Made by a program: the position numbers and the translations under genes
Part shown: piece after piece, positions 1 through 9,689 of the stretch
How positions within the stretch are numbered: the first letter of the stretch is position 1
Layout of the letters: each line of letters opens with the position of its first letter
Notes under the pieces: model-generated
Seen by the model: only the letters and a program-made list of their open reading frames with translations
What the model was told of the DNA's origin: nothing
Databases searched by the model: none
Source of the DNA: Cenococcum geophilum 1.58
Taxonomy: Eukaryota > Ascomycota > Dothideomycetes > Gloniales > Gloniaceae
DNA length: 64,000 nucleotides
Direction: 5' to 3'
Assembly (NCBI GenBank): GCA_001692895.1
Contig: KV748191.1
Span: 930,001-994,000, forward strand

Positions 1-178
1 AACTTGGCTCCTCTCTCTAGCTGACGTTGTCCCATTTTGGCTCCTCCCTCTTGTTGACGTTGTCTCAACTTGGCTCCTCTCTCGAGCTGACGCCGTCCCA
101 TTTTGGCTCCTCCCTCTAGTTGACGTTGTCTCAACTTGGCTCCTTCCTCTAGCTGACGTTGTCTCAACTTGGCTCGTT
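1..178. repeat. Minisatellite at left window edge
   Basis: Tandem units of about 36 bp in two alternating versions, each carrying a core like TTGGCTCCTC followed by a GCTGACGTTGTC-type segment. About five units are visible, and the array is cut by the window start, so its full length is unknown. No coding potential is evident. Confidence 0.85.
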
Positions 179-764
179 GCTTAGCTCGCTCCCCTCTAGT
201 TTTCGAAGCACACATAATTCGCGGCTAGTGTTTATCAAGTGGCTAGGTAGTATAAGTTCCAGCCCGATCAGAGCTATCGGTTTGTAGGCAGTATTGACTC
301 TATTGGAATTTATCACGTTGCTTGTGTCCGAGGGTGAAAGGATGACGGAATTTGTAAAAAACTCTCGGCACTTGCCCACTTGAGATCGGAATATAAAATA
401 TCCGATCTAATCACATGAGCTCGTTGAGGTTCTAACCACTCCTAGACGTGTTGAGTTAAGCGACTGAACTATCGAGGATGATAAAGGATAGGTCGGTCAA
501 TTCAGGGACCTGTATCGCGTTTCTTGTGTTAGAGCATAACTACACACGAGTAAAGAGAAGCACGCTGAATCAAATTGAATTGAAGGTGTGTACAAGAGTG
601 TAAAGAATAGATGCAAACATCCCAGCCGCGGTTCCGCAGGCATGCCACGCAAATAAGTCAGGTGTAGACGCCAGGACATTTCCCATGCTATCCGTATCCC
701 ATCGCCATCGCTTTTGAATAAAACAAAAAGCCCAAAACTCCAGCGCCAATCTAATCTATCCGCG
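179..764. other. Intergenic stretch, no gene seen
   Basis: Only short open frames without recognisable protein features occur here. The right end holds the 3' flank of the minus-strand membrane-protein gene that ends at 765. Confidence 0.6.
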
Positions 765-2903
765 TTATGAATAGCGGCCTGCTCGCTCTCCAAAAAGTTC
801 TCCTGCTTCTCTGCAATATCGGACGTCTCCGAATCCATGGACTCCAACTTCACTCCCCCAGCAAATTACTAGCGCGTCAAGAATTCCTCCTAAAACTCCT
901 TCCATGGCTCCTAAGACGCCCCAGCCAATCGCTGCAGCAATGAGGCCAATGACATAGGCGTACATACTCCCTTTCACACCGGAGCTACCGACCTCGATCA
1001 TACGGGCTGTAGAAACCCAACCACCAAAACCAAGGGCAAGGGACACGATGAAGCGCGTTGCATGAAGCAGAAGTTTCGCTAACTGGTATGGTACAAGCGA
1101 TGATCCTGTTGGCGAAGAAAACGACCGTGGGCTTAGCGTTGTGGTTGGTGACGTTTTGGAGACAAACGACATCTGAGAAAGATTGTGTGCGGCAGTCCCG
1201 AGAGGTTGTCCATGAACCGAAGCGTATGTTAAAGTCAATGGGTTTGTCAGGGTGGCTATTGGTGTCGGAATGAGGGAGTAGGCACACATGCTCAGCAGGC
1301 CGGCGACACGACGAGGAAGAAGCAAAAGCGGAAGTCGAACGGCAAGCGACAGGAATGTCGAGAGGCAAATTGTGCCAGCCATGGTAGTTGAAGCGTGAGT
1401 GGCAGATGCTTGAACTACAACTCGTGATGACGGAGAGGGCGTAGTGTTACGATGAAAATACCATTGGCTGACTGTTGCTGCGGTTGTCGCCCGTTGTATG
1501 CCCGAAATCACACCTAGAGTCCAGAGGTAGTCTAGAACAAATGCAGCACCCAACCACCAGGTACTAAAATCGATGATGAATAAGTTCCGAGTCTTAGAGA
1601 AGTGGCCCTCGAGGAATAGTCGCGTGAACATCAGCATCCACAACCAAGTCCATAGTACAACTAACGAGAGCGTGACGATTCCGACAATCAGGAGTGGTGA
1701 CATAGCTGTCAAGATGCGTCCAGTGAATTCTAACAGCTCGGCTGCCTTTCTTAAAGAGTGCCGGCCTTTCCAGACAGTGTAAACCCAAAGTATGGCGCAT
1801 ACAGCTGGTATGAACGAGAACCATCGCATGGCTTTGTCCTGAACACTCTTTCCATCCCAGGTCCCCTTATAGCTTGAAATGAAAGGGTACAGGAAGAACG
1901 AGAATAATATTGTTGGAACCGATACCAGGATGAGGAATATCAGCGGACGCACAAATGATCGCAGCAAAGCCAGCCATAAGAGTCCGACGATGACGGACAC
2001 GAGAGAGTAAATGCTAAGTAGGTGAAATGATGAGTGTAAGGCAGTATAGATAGTATCTCCGAGAGGGTTTTTCTTATCAGGTGTAGATGTCTGGAGCAGG
2101 GTAATAAAAAAGGTCCCGACCAAAGCGCATTTAGCGATGATGAACAACTCTACCCAAAAGAAGTCATGCCGTGGTGGTGCCATTGGATCTTCCGAAACAA
2201 CAGGGGGTACACTCTCACGATCTGGGCTCATTGGTCGGGGGTTTTCCAGCAGTGTTTCTTCATCCGTTTCTTGGGGTATAGGCAATGTGGTTCTTAGAGG
2301 ACTTCGAGGCCGATTGAACATTGGGGGGTTCCGAAACTGTTGAAAAGCTGGAGGGTGCTCATCCGCCTCACCTAGCAGGTTGTCCGAAGCATCCTCGCCC
2401 CTTTCCAACTCTTCCATGCTATTCCCCATAGCCGGTCCTAACTCCACATCGACGAGCTTCCCCTTCCCTTTACTGCTTAGTTCGCTAGCTTCAGATAGTG
2501 GAATGCTCTTATCCCTATCTTCTCGTTCCTGAACAGACTCAATTTCTGGTGCTCTCCTCCTCGTGCTTATTTTGTCTCCTCTCCACGAACTCTTAATGCC
2601 TCTGCCGGTACTGAATCCCGGATGATTATTATCCAGGCGACTACCCTCTAAACTATGATCTGAAACTCGCTCAATATCTTCTTCACCTTCGGTAGATTCA
2701 GTAAGATGGCTTGCACCAAATTGTCGTCGTGATCTTTGAAGTGCATAAAAATCCGCTACTTCTCTTTCATGCTCCTCCCCATCGTTCTCTTCCCGAAACT
2801 CGTCAGTAGCGCTATAAAAGAGCGGTGCAGGAGCAGCAGATGTCCTTGAAGCAAACGGAAACCGGGATATTTGAGATGCACTGGGGTGATAAGGGTTCGC
2901 CAT
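765..2903 (-). CDS. Choline transporter-like (CTL/SLC44, Pns1-type) membrane protein
   Basis: A single-exon frame of 712 codons. The first ~270 residues are polar and low-complexity, rich in E, R, S and P, and probably cytosolic. They are followed by about ten hydrophobic segments starting near residue 280 (FFWVELFIIAK). The C-terminal part contains GFGGWVSTARMIEVG and ends with ICWGSEVGVHGFGDVRYC and REAGELFGE, a tail typical of the fungal CTL/DUF580 family, long form. Members are plasma- or organelle-membrane proteins related to choline-transporter-like proteins; the substrate of the fungal long form is not something I can state from sequence. The start is the ATG of MANPYHPSASQ at 2903. 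The same frame stays open upstream to about 3070 without another ATG, and a pyrimidine-rich CAG lies at about 3047-3057, so a short 5' exon is possible. No RIP-type stops are present. Confidence 0.85.
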   Translation of the reverse strand: MANPYHPSASQISRFPFASRTSAAPAPLFYSATDEFREENDGEEHEREVADFYALQRSRRQFGASHLTESTEGEEDIERVSDHSLEGSRLDNNHPGFSTGRGIKSSWRGDKISTRRRAPEIESVQEREDRDKSIPLSEASELSSKGKGKLVDVELGPAMGNSMEELERGEDASDNLLGEADEHPPAFQQFRNPPMFNRPRSPLRTTLPIPQETDEETLLENPRPMSPDRESVPPVVSEDPMAPPRHDFFWVELFIIAKCALVGTFFITLLQTSTPDKKNPLGDTIYTALHSSFHLLSIYSLVSVIVGLLWLALLRSFVRPLIFLILVSVPTILFSFFLYPFISSYKGTWDGKSVQDKAMRWFSFIPAVCAILWVYTVWKGRHSLRKAAELLEFTGRILTAMSPLLIVGIVTLSLVVLWTWLWMLMFTRLFLEGHFSKTRNLFIIDFSTWWLGAAFVLDYLWTLGVISGIQRATTAATVSQWYFHRNTTPSPSSRVVVQASATHASTTMAGTICLSTFLSLAVRLPLLLLPRRVAGLLSMCAYSLIPTPIATLTNPLTLTYASVHGQPLGTAAHNLSQMSFVSKTSPTTTLSPRSFSSPTGSSLVPYQLAKLLLHATRFIVSLALGFGGWVSTARMIEVGSSGVKGSMYAYVIGLIAAAIGWGVLGAMEGVLGGILDALVICWGSEVGVHGFGDVRYCREAGELFGERAGRYS

Positions 2904-4017
2904 ATTGTTTCGCCGCTGGAGGTATGAGTGGGAGGCGGGAATTCGGGCTGGCGGACGAAGACGATCTGAAGGGTTACGACTTGACGGAGATACGTCTGCC
3001 TGGCCCACAGACAGTCGCGACTGTGACTGCGCCAGGAATCTCGAGGCATCTGGAAAAAAGCATCTCAGTCAGTCACGCGAGTTGATGAGTTATGAGACAA
3101 CGGAGATCATCTGCCTCGGCGGGCGTCTGATAAAGGCATCTGGGGCTTACACTCTGAAAACATGGTGATTTATAGTGCTGGAGAGTTGCTCGTGTGCCAG
3201 ACAGCTTCCCCGGGGGCCCTCAGGTGCTTGGGCAGAGTGTAGCCTTGTGGTGCTTGAGTCAGGTTGTCAGTCAGTCGGTGAGAAGATGCGGCGGTGCAGG
3301 TGCTGGCTGTTTCTTGGAGGCAGCGGTGAAATCGACCGCGGGAGCTTCCCTTTCATGCAGAATATAGGGAGGCGAAAATGGTATAGTAAGTCATGCGATA
3401 ATGTGTATAAGAGAAAGAGAAGTAGCTAAACGAATATAGGCAAATGCGAGAGTCCTGTCGGTAGCTGTGGTGGTCGTTGACGTGAAGCCAGCCAGCGCCA
3501 AGGCGAGGCGAGGCGAGGCGGCGGTCAGGGCTTAGGCAGGCATGCGTCCCAGCAATCAGTCAACACACCGAAACATTTAATCGTCGCCGGGTACTAAAAT
3601 ACGAACATTTTAGGTATAACCCGAGCATGGGAGGCCGCTATTATTATAGGGGCTTTCGTAATCTATTCTAATAAATAGCAAGCGTGCTCTTTGTTGCTAT
3701 TGAAGCCTTTTGTAGAACTTCAGTAATGACTCCTCCAGTTTTTGTCACCATTCCTGTTAACGGTAAAGTTTCAGATGCTGCACAAGTAGCTGCTCTGCGA
3801 CTACTATGCTGCGATGTCATCCTTAGATTTACGTCTTGACCATACTCACGAATTCCAACGGTCGTGTTGTGAGTCTGGGCGCCGAGCTGCTGTAGCGGCA
3901 TCTCCTCCTCTTCCTAAAAACGTTGCTGCTTCTCCCTCTTTGTCCTCCTTTTCTTTCAATATTTCCCGCTCCGAAGTGAACTTTCAAGAGTCACTGGAAA
4001 ACAGATCGCGCTTCCTA
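2904..4017. other. Intergenic region, upstream of the membrane-protein gene
   Basis: Divergent space between the minus-strand membrane-protein gene and the MITE. A short GC-rich direct repeat of AGGCG units lies near 3502-3523. Small open frames on both strands (for example 3668-3901 minus) have no recognisable domain, and I do not call them genes. Confidence 0.5.
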
Positions 4018-4166
4018 TCCTTTAATACGCTTGCGTCCTACGAGAGGCGGTCCGTGCGCGAACACCAGAATCAAAAGTACGCGTATGGTCACGGAGCCTT
4101 GATCCTATTGATTCTATTGGCTAGCTCCTATCGATAACGTAGGACGCAAACCAGCGTGTTAAGGGA
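4018..4166. mobile_element. Mariner/pogo-like MITE, copy 1
   Basis: A 149-bp element flanked by TA at 4016-4017 and 4167-4168. The terminal inverted repeats are imperfect, about 27-30 bp: the left begins TCCTTTAATACGC and runs to GCGTCCTACG; the right, read inward, begins TCCCTTAACACGC and runs to GCGTCCTACG. The interior has no coding capacity. It shares its terminus and the internal blocks TTATCGATA and CTAGCCAAT with the element at 52,506-52,634, so both belong to one family. TA duplication and TCCCTT ends fit a Tc1/mariner-type non-autonomous element. Confidence 0.8.
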
Positions 4167-5120
4167 TACCGTTGGGGCTAAACATTTTGATTCCAGGTCT
4201 CAAACTGAACAGAAAATGCCGAAGACTTAATGGGTACTTCATTCAGTTGAAACGGTAAAGACAGTTGTGGCAGGGTCTTCATCAAGAATCACTTAACGCA
4301 ATCACAAAGAAAGAACTATTAGAAAGGGAGAGAATGGATGTAGGGGGATGGGGTTTTGCTGCATTACCGTTGTGAAAGCCTCGAGTTAAAAAGATTGTAA
4401 ATATAAAGTTGAACAGCGATATTGCCGTGTCGCACACAATATTACCTAGACTTTCGGCTCATTCAAACAGAAGCAAGTCCTATGTAGGAGGAGAGTTCGC
4501 TGGAAAACGAGGCGCGATATCCGAGATTTTTATTTCAAATAGCCAAGAAGACTCTAAAAGTAAATCCAACGTATGAAAAACACCTCAGTAATACTTGAAA
4601 ACGTTTTACAAATATTGCTCAAGCACCACGGTATTCTGAGAGCTAAACTCATCCCCAAATCAGGAGTTAGATGAGGTCATGCGGCTCCAAAGGAGCGCAA
4701 ATACATTGAGACGGTGTAAAGCAGGCTAAGTGGTGCTAAGGCTGGACATTCGGTCACAAAGCTCCCGGCTTGGCTGACGCCTGGGATATATCAAAACTCT
4801 AGCCACTTCTAAGTGAACACATCAGAGCAGGAGACCTATTCAGGCAACTTCTTACTTATTCATACCTCCTCCACACCGCTCCCAGCTCTCTCCACGGCGC
4901 TTCTGATATCCTCCTCCCCCATACTTCTTTGTTTGAGCATTCAACCTTAAGAGCGCAACTAAGAAATTAGCTCCGCCACCCCCGAGCCACACCCACTTAC
5001 AATCGTCATTCGAAGATATCATCCCCACATATTCGTTGCTTGAGCCATAACGAGCTTCCCATTTGTCAGCGGGAGCATCGAATATAGAAATTGAGCTCTA
5101 TTGAGCTCAGATAGCTTCAG
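4167..5120. other. Intergenic region and presumed promoter of the Rab gene
   Basis: No convincing frame is present. The last 270 bases before the Rab ATG include a CT-rich tract (about 4866-4920) of the kind common in fungal promoters. I see no defined operator or TATA box. Confidence 0.4.
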
Positions 5121-6107
5121 ATGTCTCAAACATGGGACTATATCGCGAAGATAGTATCCTTAGGCGATTCCGGTGCCGGCAAATCTAGTGTATGCCTTAC
5201 TCTCTTCATTTTGCCTAATTATATTTTCGTTCTTCTATTTTACTGTCCTCCAGTACTTTAAAATATTGTTCTGACGTTATCTAGCTAACGGTACGGCTCT
5301 GTGAGGGCCGCTTCTCTCCTCATCATGATGTCACGATAGGTGTAGAATTCGGTAAATTTAAACAATCCAACCGCTATCACATAACTTGCTGAATGCTTTC
5401 TAGGCTCCCGTATTGTTCCGGTTGGGCCTCCAGCTTCTCTCTCCCTTGGCATCAACAATCCTGCCTCGAAGGGTAAAACAGCGTCCTCCCTAAATACGCC
5501 AAATGCCACGTCGCCCACACGACCGCAGCAACAAAAGCACATGAAACTTTCTCTATGGGATACGGCGGGTCAGGAAACATACAAGTCGATAACACGCTCG
5601 TACTTCCGTGGCGCGTCGGGCGCTTTGCTCGTGTTTGACATAACGCGCCGCTCCACTTTTCTTTCTGCGACATCATGGCTGCGTGACCTGCGGCAAATAG
5701 CTGAAGATGGCATAGTCATAGTTCTAGTAGGGAACAAAAGCGATCTAGCGTCTGCTTCAACCGTCTTACCATCATCACCGTCTCAAGAATCGTCCGAGGG
5801 CAAAGACAACAAACGCCAGGTGACGAAGGAAGAGGCGGAAGAATGGTGTCGTGCAAATGATGTTATGCAATATGTTGAGACATCAGCAAAGTCAGGCGAA
5901 GGTGTCGAAAGAGCATTTTTGGAGGTCGCAGAGAGGATATATCAGAACATTGAGGCAGGGAAATACGACCTAAATGACCGAAGATCGGGAGTAAAAGGCC
6001 CAGGAGCAGGAGGTGGAAATACAGCGAGGACAGTTAATCTAGGAATGAATGATGCGACTAGCGGGAAGAAAGGACAGCAGTGGGGAGGAGGGTGCTGTTT
6101 ATCATGA
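5121..6107 (+). CDS. Rab-family small GTPase (Rab4/Rab2-like)
   Basis: Three exons: 5121-5189, 5285-5351 and 5404-6107, giving 279 residues. Both introns (95 and 52 nt) have GT-AG ends; intron 1 carries a CTGAC branch-point sequence. The protein shows a P-loop GDSGAGKSS (residues 15-23), switch I TIGVEFG, DTAGQE, NKSDL and ETSAKS, and a C-terminal CCLS for geranylgeranylation. Rabs of this type act on endosomal or early secretory membranes. The C-terminal half resembles Rab2 and Rab4 about equally, so the exact subfamily is open. Two insertions are unusual: about 35 residues rich in P, S, N and Q between FGSRIVPVG and KHMKLSLWDT (the interswitch region), and an acidic Ser-rich loop after NKSDL. 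The usual arginine or phenylalanine of AGQERF is replaced (AGQETY). Length exceeds the typical 200-215 residues because of these insertions. Confidence 0.9.
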
Positions 6108-6487
6108 GATATGGATATGTTGTCGTCAGGCGCATGGAGCTCTGTACAGTAAGGGTAGTCTGGACAAGACGCTGTGGGTTTTGTTTTATTATTAGCTGTT
6201 GCATCTCAGGGCGTTTTCTGGGCATCACGTTTCTTACGCTCTTTCGAGAATCTACTAATTACACCCTTCCGCGCTAACAACAAGAAAATAGTTTATTTGT
6301 ATGCTATTTTATTAACTCACCCTGCCGCTTCTTTTCGTCTCGTATCCAACGTCCTACCCTGCCAGCTTTTTAGAAGATTGTCTGCAAACTTTTCCGAATT
6401 CCGTCAATATTATTAAGAGTCGGAATGGTATTCCCCGGTTCCTTTCAATCGTGAAGTGTCTCTAACACGCATAACCAAAACATCTTG
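6108..6487. other. 3' flank of the Rab gene, no gene seen
   Basis: AT-rich non-coding sequence after the Rab stop codon, probably holding its 3' UTR. Short open frames overlap each other in different phases and have no domain signature. Confidence 0.5.
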
Positions 6488-7230
6488 TCATGCAATCCCA
6501 CAGGAACTTTCCAAAACTGTCTCTCTTATGCCGGAATCATTCGCATGACCATTTTCGTACACAACCTGCTCAACTTTATTCAGTCCGGCAGCACTGAAAC
6601 CTTTGGGATTTGGTGTCGGAACGCTCCTAGTGCAACCCTGGATTGGAACGAATATCCACCTTGCCTTCGGGCCGCTCAAACTAACCTAGGATAGTAAGCA
6701 GGTCCAAATGACTACCATCGCACGGCGTAATAAAAAGATTTTCGATCTCCTCCCCGCGTCGAATCATGTATCCGAGCGCGTGCTCATCGTTTGTGAAGAA
6801 TTTCGGACGAAAATGAAGTTCACATCGCCACTGGGAAAATTATTATGGATAACGGTTACATCAATGCTGCAAACGTGCGCTATATCGAGAGCCCTTACGA
6901 GGAATGTGCTTGTAAGGTATCTGGCCATATGGATGAGTTCGTTGTAAAGACTGTAATCGTTAGGGCTGCGCCGAGTGATCCAGATACGCTGGGTCAAAAG
7001 GCTTTCAGCGACTCTCAGCGGAGACCGTGGGGTTTGTTTCGGAAACGTTAGATACTGCTCACCACTTGGAATTGGTGAAGGTGGGCGATGATCACATTCT
7101 GATTCTGGAATGGGGCAAGGCGGGTTAAAGGATGGTTTTGTTGTGATGAAGACTTTATAACCCGCATAGGTGAATTGCTCTACGCCAAGGATTTCAAACT
7201 CACAAATCCGAACTAGGAATTTTGAGATTT
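6488..7230 (-). pseudogene. Decayed minus-strand coding remnant, function unknown
   Basis: Three protein-like stretches follow one another on the minus strand but in different frames. The first (about 7230-6875) includes GVEQFTYAGYKVFITTK and LYNELIHMARYL. The second (about 6838-6690) includes HFRPKFFTNDEHALGYM and ENLFITPCDGSHLDLL and ends in TAG. The third (6679-6488) includes NPKGFSAAGLNKVEQVVYE and stops after SSCGIA. The switch between the first two would need a 29-nt intron, which is too short for a fungus, so a frameshift is more likely. I recognise no family. It could be one broken gene or two. Confidence 0.4.
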
Positions 7231-7513
7231 AGCACGACCGGCTAACTCAAACTAGCCTGCGTCCAGGTCCGTTGAATAAATTAGAAATGGTGGACTAATT
7301 CCCTTTTACCGTTTCATCGAACTTCCAAATCCCTGAAAAGTATCTTAAAGGCCTGACTTGAGCTCGCACAATCAGCATCAAAACCGCATCTTACAAGAGC
7401 CACCAGAGTATCTGGGTACGTCCATTGAGTATAGCTGTTCATCGAAAGCCCCCTAAAAAGTAACATGGTAAGCTCTCTTCTAATAACCGTAGAGGAATAA
7501 AGGAATCTAACAG

Positions 7514-7921
7514 TTACAGGACAATTCTAGGATATTGGCGCTGAATGGCTTGATTTACTGCCTCATATATAGATCTATGGCCATCCGGGTCATCCTGTTT
7601 AGAGATAATCCGTCCGAGTTCACTACCTGGATGAAACTGAGTATCAATGGTATTCGTTGGCTCGGGGAGGCCCATATCCTCTAGTGAAAGGGAGCATGGG
7701 AAAAAGTAGGCCACGTTGGTCGAAGGAGTCTCGTGCATGTACCCCATAAGATTACACCCATTGGTGAACATAGAGGGCATGAAGAAGAATGCCACACCCT
7801 GAGTACTCTGTGCTAGAATTTGGCTGCGAGCAAACATAATATCATAGCCTTTCTTTAGCGCTCTACTGTGAAGAGCGTTGCAGAGTGTTCGGTTGTCGAT
7901 GGCGTTATTGATGTAGATATT
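7514..7921 (-). CDS. Hypothetical protein or 3' exon of one
   Basis: An open minus-strand frame of about 136 codons entered after a TAA at 7922-7924. The first ATG is at 7837 (107 residues), but protein-like sequence (NRTLCNALHSRALKKG) continues upstream of it, so the true start may lie in an upstream exon. Composition is globular and soluble, with GCNLMGYMHETPSTNVAYFF and a C-terminal SIYEAVNQAIQRQYPRIVL. No family recognised. It may be the same decayed locus as the remnant just downstream. Confidence 0.4.
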   Translation of the reverse strand, partial: NIYINNAIDNRTLCNALHSRALKKGYDIMFARSQILAQSTQGVAFFFMPSMFTNGCNLMGYMHETPSTNVAYFFPCSLSLEDMGLPEPTNTIDTQFHPGSELGRIISKQDDPDGHRSIYEAVNQAIQRQYPRIVL

Positions 7922-8182
7922 TTAATCATACTTAGAGGAGTCGTAGTCCCTAACTCGGCGCTGGCAGAGTTGTTGTTCGGTGAGCATGCGCGCCTTCTTT
8001 CTTGATGGCCACATGTGCTGGGGAATCCTACCATTTTGCTGCCTAATAAGGCGTCTCAGCATGAGGTGAAGCCTTGGCGCTCCGGTATAACCCCGGATTA
8101 GATATTTTAAAAAAATCCAATGACTTGTGTGACCCGACCACGTAAATCTCTAGTCTGACTAGCAATCACAACAATAACGACC

Positions 8183-9078
8183 ATGGGTTTCACCGATTTT
8201 GTGTCCGATACTGGAGTCACAGTATGTCTCTTCTATTCCTTTGATCCAGTAGACATGACTGACGGCATAGCTCCTTAATAACTGGCTTCGGACCAGGTCA
8301 TATATTGTTGGGTAAGTTTCATCAATACTTCATGTGCCTTTAGCTAACCTCTCCCTTGCTACTCGCCTTCTCAGGCCGACGTGAAGTGCTTCCAAGCCTT
8401 CAAGAGCAAGCCAGACGAAACATCCGCCACCAAATTCCCCAACGTCTTCCGCTGGTACAAGCACATTGCGACCTTCGAGTCTGACTTCTCCAGCCTGTCC
8501 GGCGACCCATCCAAGGCTTACACCGCCTACGGCCCTGAGTCCTCCGAAGTCACTGTCAATCCCGCAAAAGCTCCCGCTGACGACGAAGACGAGGATATCG
8601 ATCTCTTTGCTTCTGATGAGGAGGAAGATGTCGAGCAAGCCCGCATCCGTGAAGAGCGTCTAGCCGAGTACAATAAGAAGAAGGCTACCAAGCAAAAGCC
8701 TGCTGCTAAGGTAAAAATACTAACGCTAATGATCGTAAATACTCATGCTGATGCTGGTATAATAGTCCATTGTCACGCTCGATGTCAAGCCTTGGGATGA
8801 CGAGACTGATATGGCTGAGCTTGAGAAAAACCTCCGCGCTATTGAGAAAGATGGCCTCGTGTGGGGGGCCTCCAAGCTTGTCGCTATCGGATTCGGCATT
8901 AAGAAGTTGCAGGTGAGTGCGTCCTTGGTCGATTGAGCAAATGTGCATGCTAACGCTCATCGAGATAAACCTGGTGGTTGAGGACGAGAAGATCTCTCTA
9001 GATGAGTTGCAAGAGCAGATCGCTGAGGATGAGGACCATGTTCAGAGTAGCGATATTGCCGCGATGCAGAAGTTATAG
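8183..9078 (+). CDS. efb1: Translation elongation factor 1-beta (eEF1B alpha, GEF subunit)
   Basis: Five exons: 8183-8221, 8271-8311, 8359-8710, 8766-8912 and 8965-9078, giving 230 residues, the usual length. It is the guanine-nucleotide exchange factor that recycles eEF1A-GDP on the ribosome. The N-terminal GST-like part reads [11 protein letters not shown] and TRSYIVG, then [13 protein letters not shown]. An acidic linker [19 protein letters not shown] follows, then the catalytic C-terminal domain with [30 protein letters not shown] and the terminal AAMQKL. Introns 1, 3 and 4 are GT-AG with CTNAC branch points. Intron 2 (8312-8358, 47 nt) has donor GTAAGT and branch sequence CTAAC, but the boundary that keeps the conserved YSPSQADV frame ends in TTG, not AG. 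The next AG (8373-8374) would shift the frame into a stop, and the AG at 8342-8343 is followed by an in-frame TAA. Protein identity is certain; that one splice site is not. Confidence 0.92.
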
Positions 9079-9689
9079 AGGGAAATTGTTACGGAGCTGG
9101 AAAGGGCTCATTGAATAAGGCTTGGCTTGAGCGTTACAGAAGGTGTGTGGTGGTGCTATATCAAAAAGTAGACTCCTCTTGAATTCTTACACGCTCAAGA
9201 TAACCTGCGGGAGTGCGTCTCGAATACTTTTTGTGCGATGTTCGAAGTGACTTGCTACCTGTACACTTTCAGCGCAAGCAGCCTTCATGTCAATCACATG
9301 CAACCAGCATGGTCCATCAAGCTTAGGTTTAATTTACATCTGCCAGACTTCTACTACTAACGTACCGCTACTTTCGACTCAGCCGCTATTAAACACATTC
9401 GTCCACAAATAGTCAAAATGATCAGTAATTCTCATCTGAGCCAACCCTCTCCCACAAGTCGTTCAAGCCTCAACCCCTTCCACGTGGGTTCCTCAAGCCT
9501 AAACCTCTTTACCAGCTTCCTTATCCAGTGCCACGTCAAAATGTCAATTGCAGTATCTTTGGTCCCGAATTTGGTATTGAACTCGACAGTCAGCCCACTC
9601 CAATCAAACGTTTAGTCGTCTACTAAGTTGCGATCGACATGTTCCTCGATCTGATTTTCCCGTAGCCTCGAATATTTCGTCTAGCACTT
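9079..9689. other. Intergenic region with a possible minus-strand remnant
   Basis: Follows the EF-1-beta stop. On the minus strand about 9421-9609 there is a protein-like stretch with LTVEFNTKFGTKDTAIDIL and TWHWIRKLVKRF. It echoes the NAKFGT segment of the next gene and may be a degenerate related copy. Too short and isolated to call a gene. Confidence 0.3.

Noticed and set aside
497-853. Minus-strand open frame overlapping the end of the membrane-protein gene
   Set aside because: It overlaps the C-terminal coding of the CTL-like gene in another frame and has no protein-like features of its own.
2905-3429. Plus-strand open frames opposite the start of the membrane-protein gene
   Set aside because: They are antisense to coding or promoter sequence, and two of them begin inside the opposite gene; no domain.
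3814-4137. 107-codon plus-strand frame
   Set aside because: It runs into the MITE at 4018 and gains nearly half of its length from that element; low-complexity otherwise.
6830-6860. 29-nt intron joining two remnant frames (minus strand, GTAACC to CCCAG)
   Set aside because: Too short for spliceosomal removal in fungi; a frameshift explains the data better.
8330-8638. Minus-strand frame within the EF-1-beta gene
   Set aside because: Antisense shadow of exon 3, whose codon usage and protein match are clearly on the plus strand.
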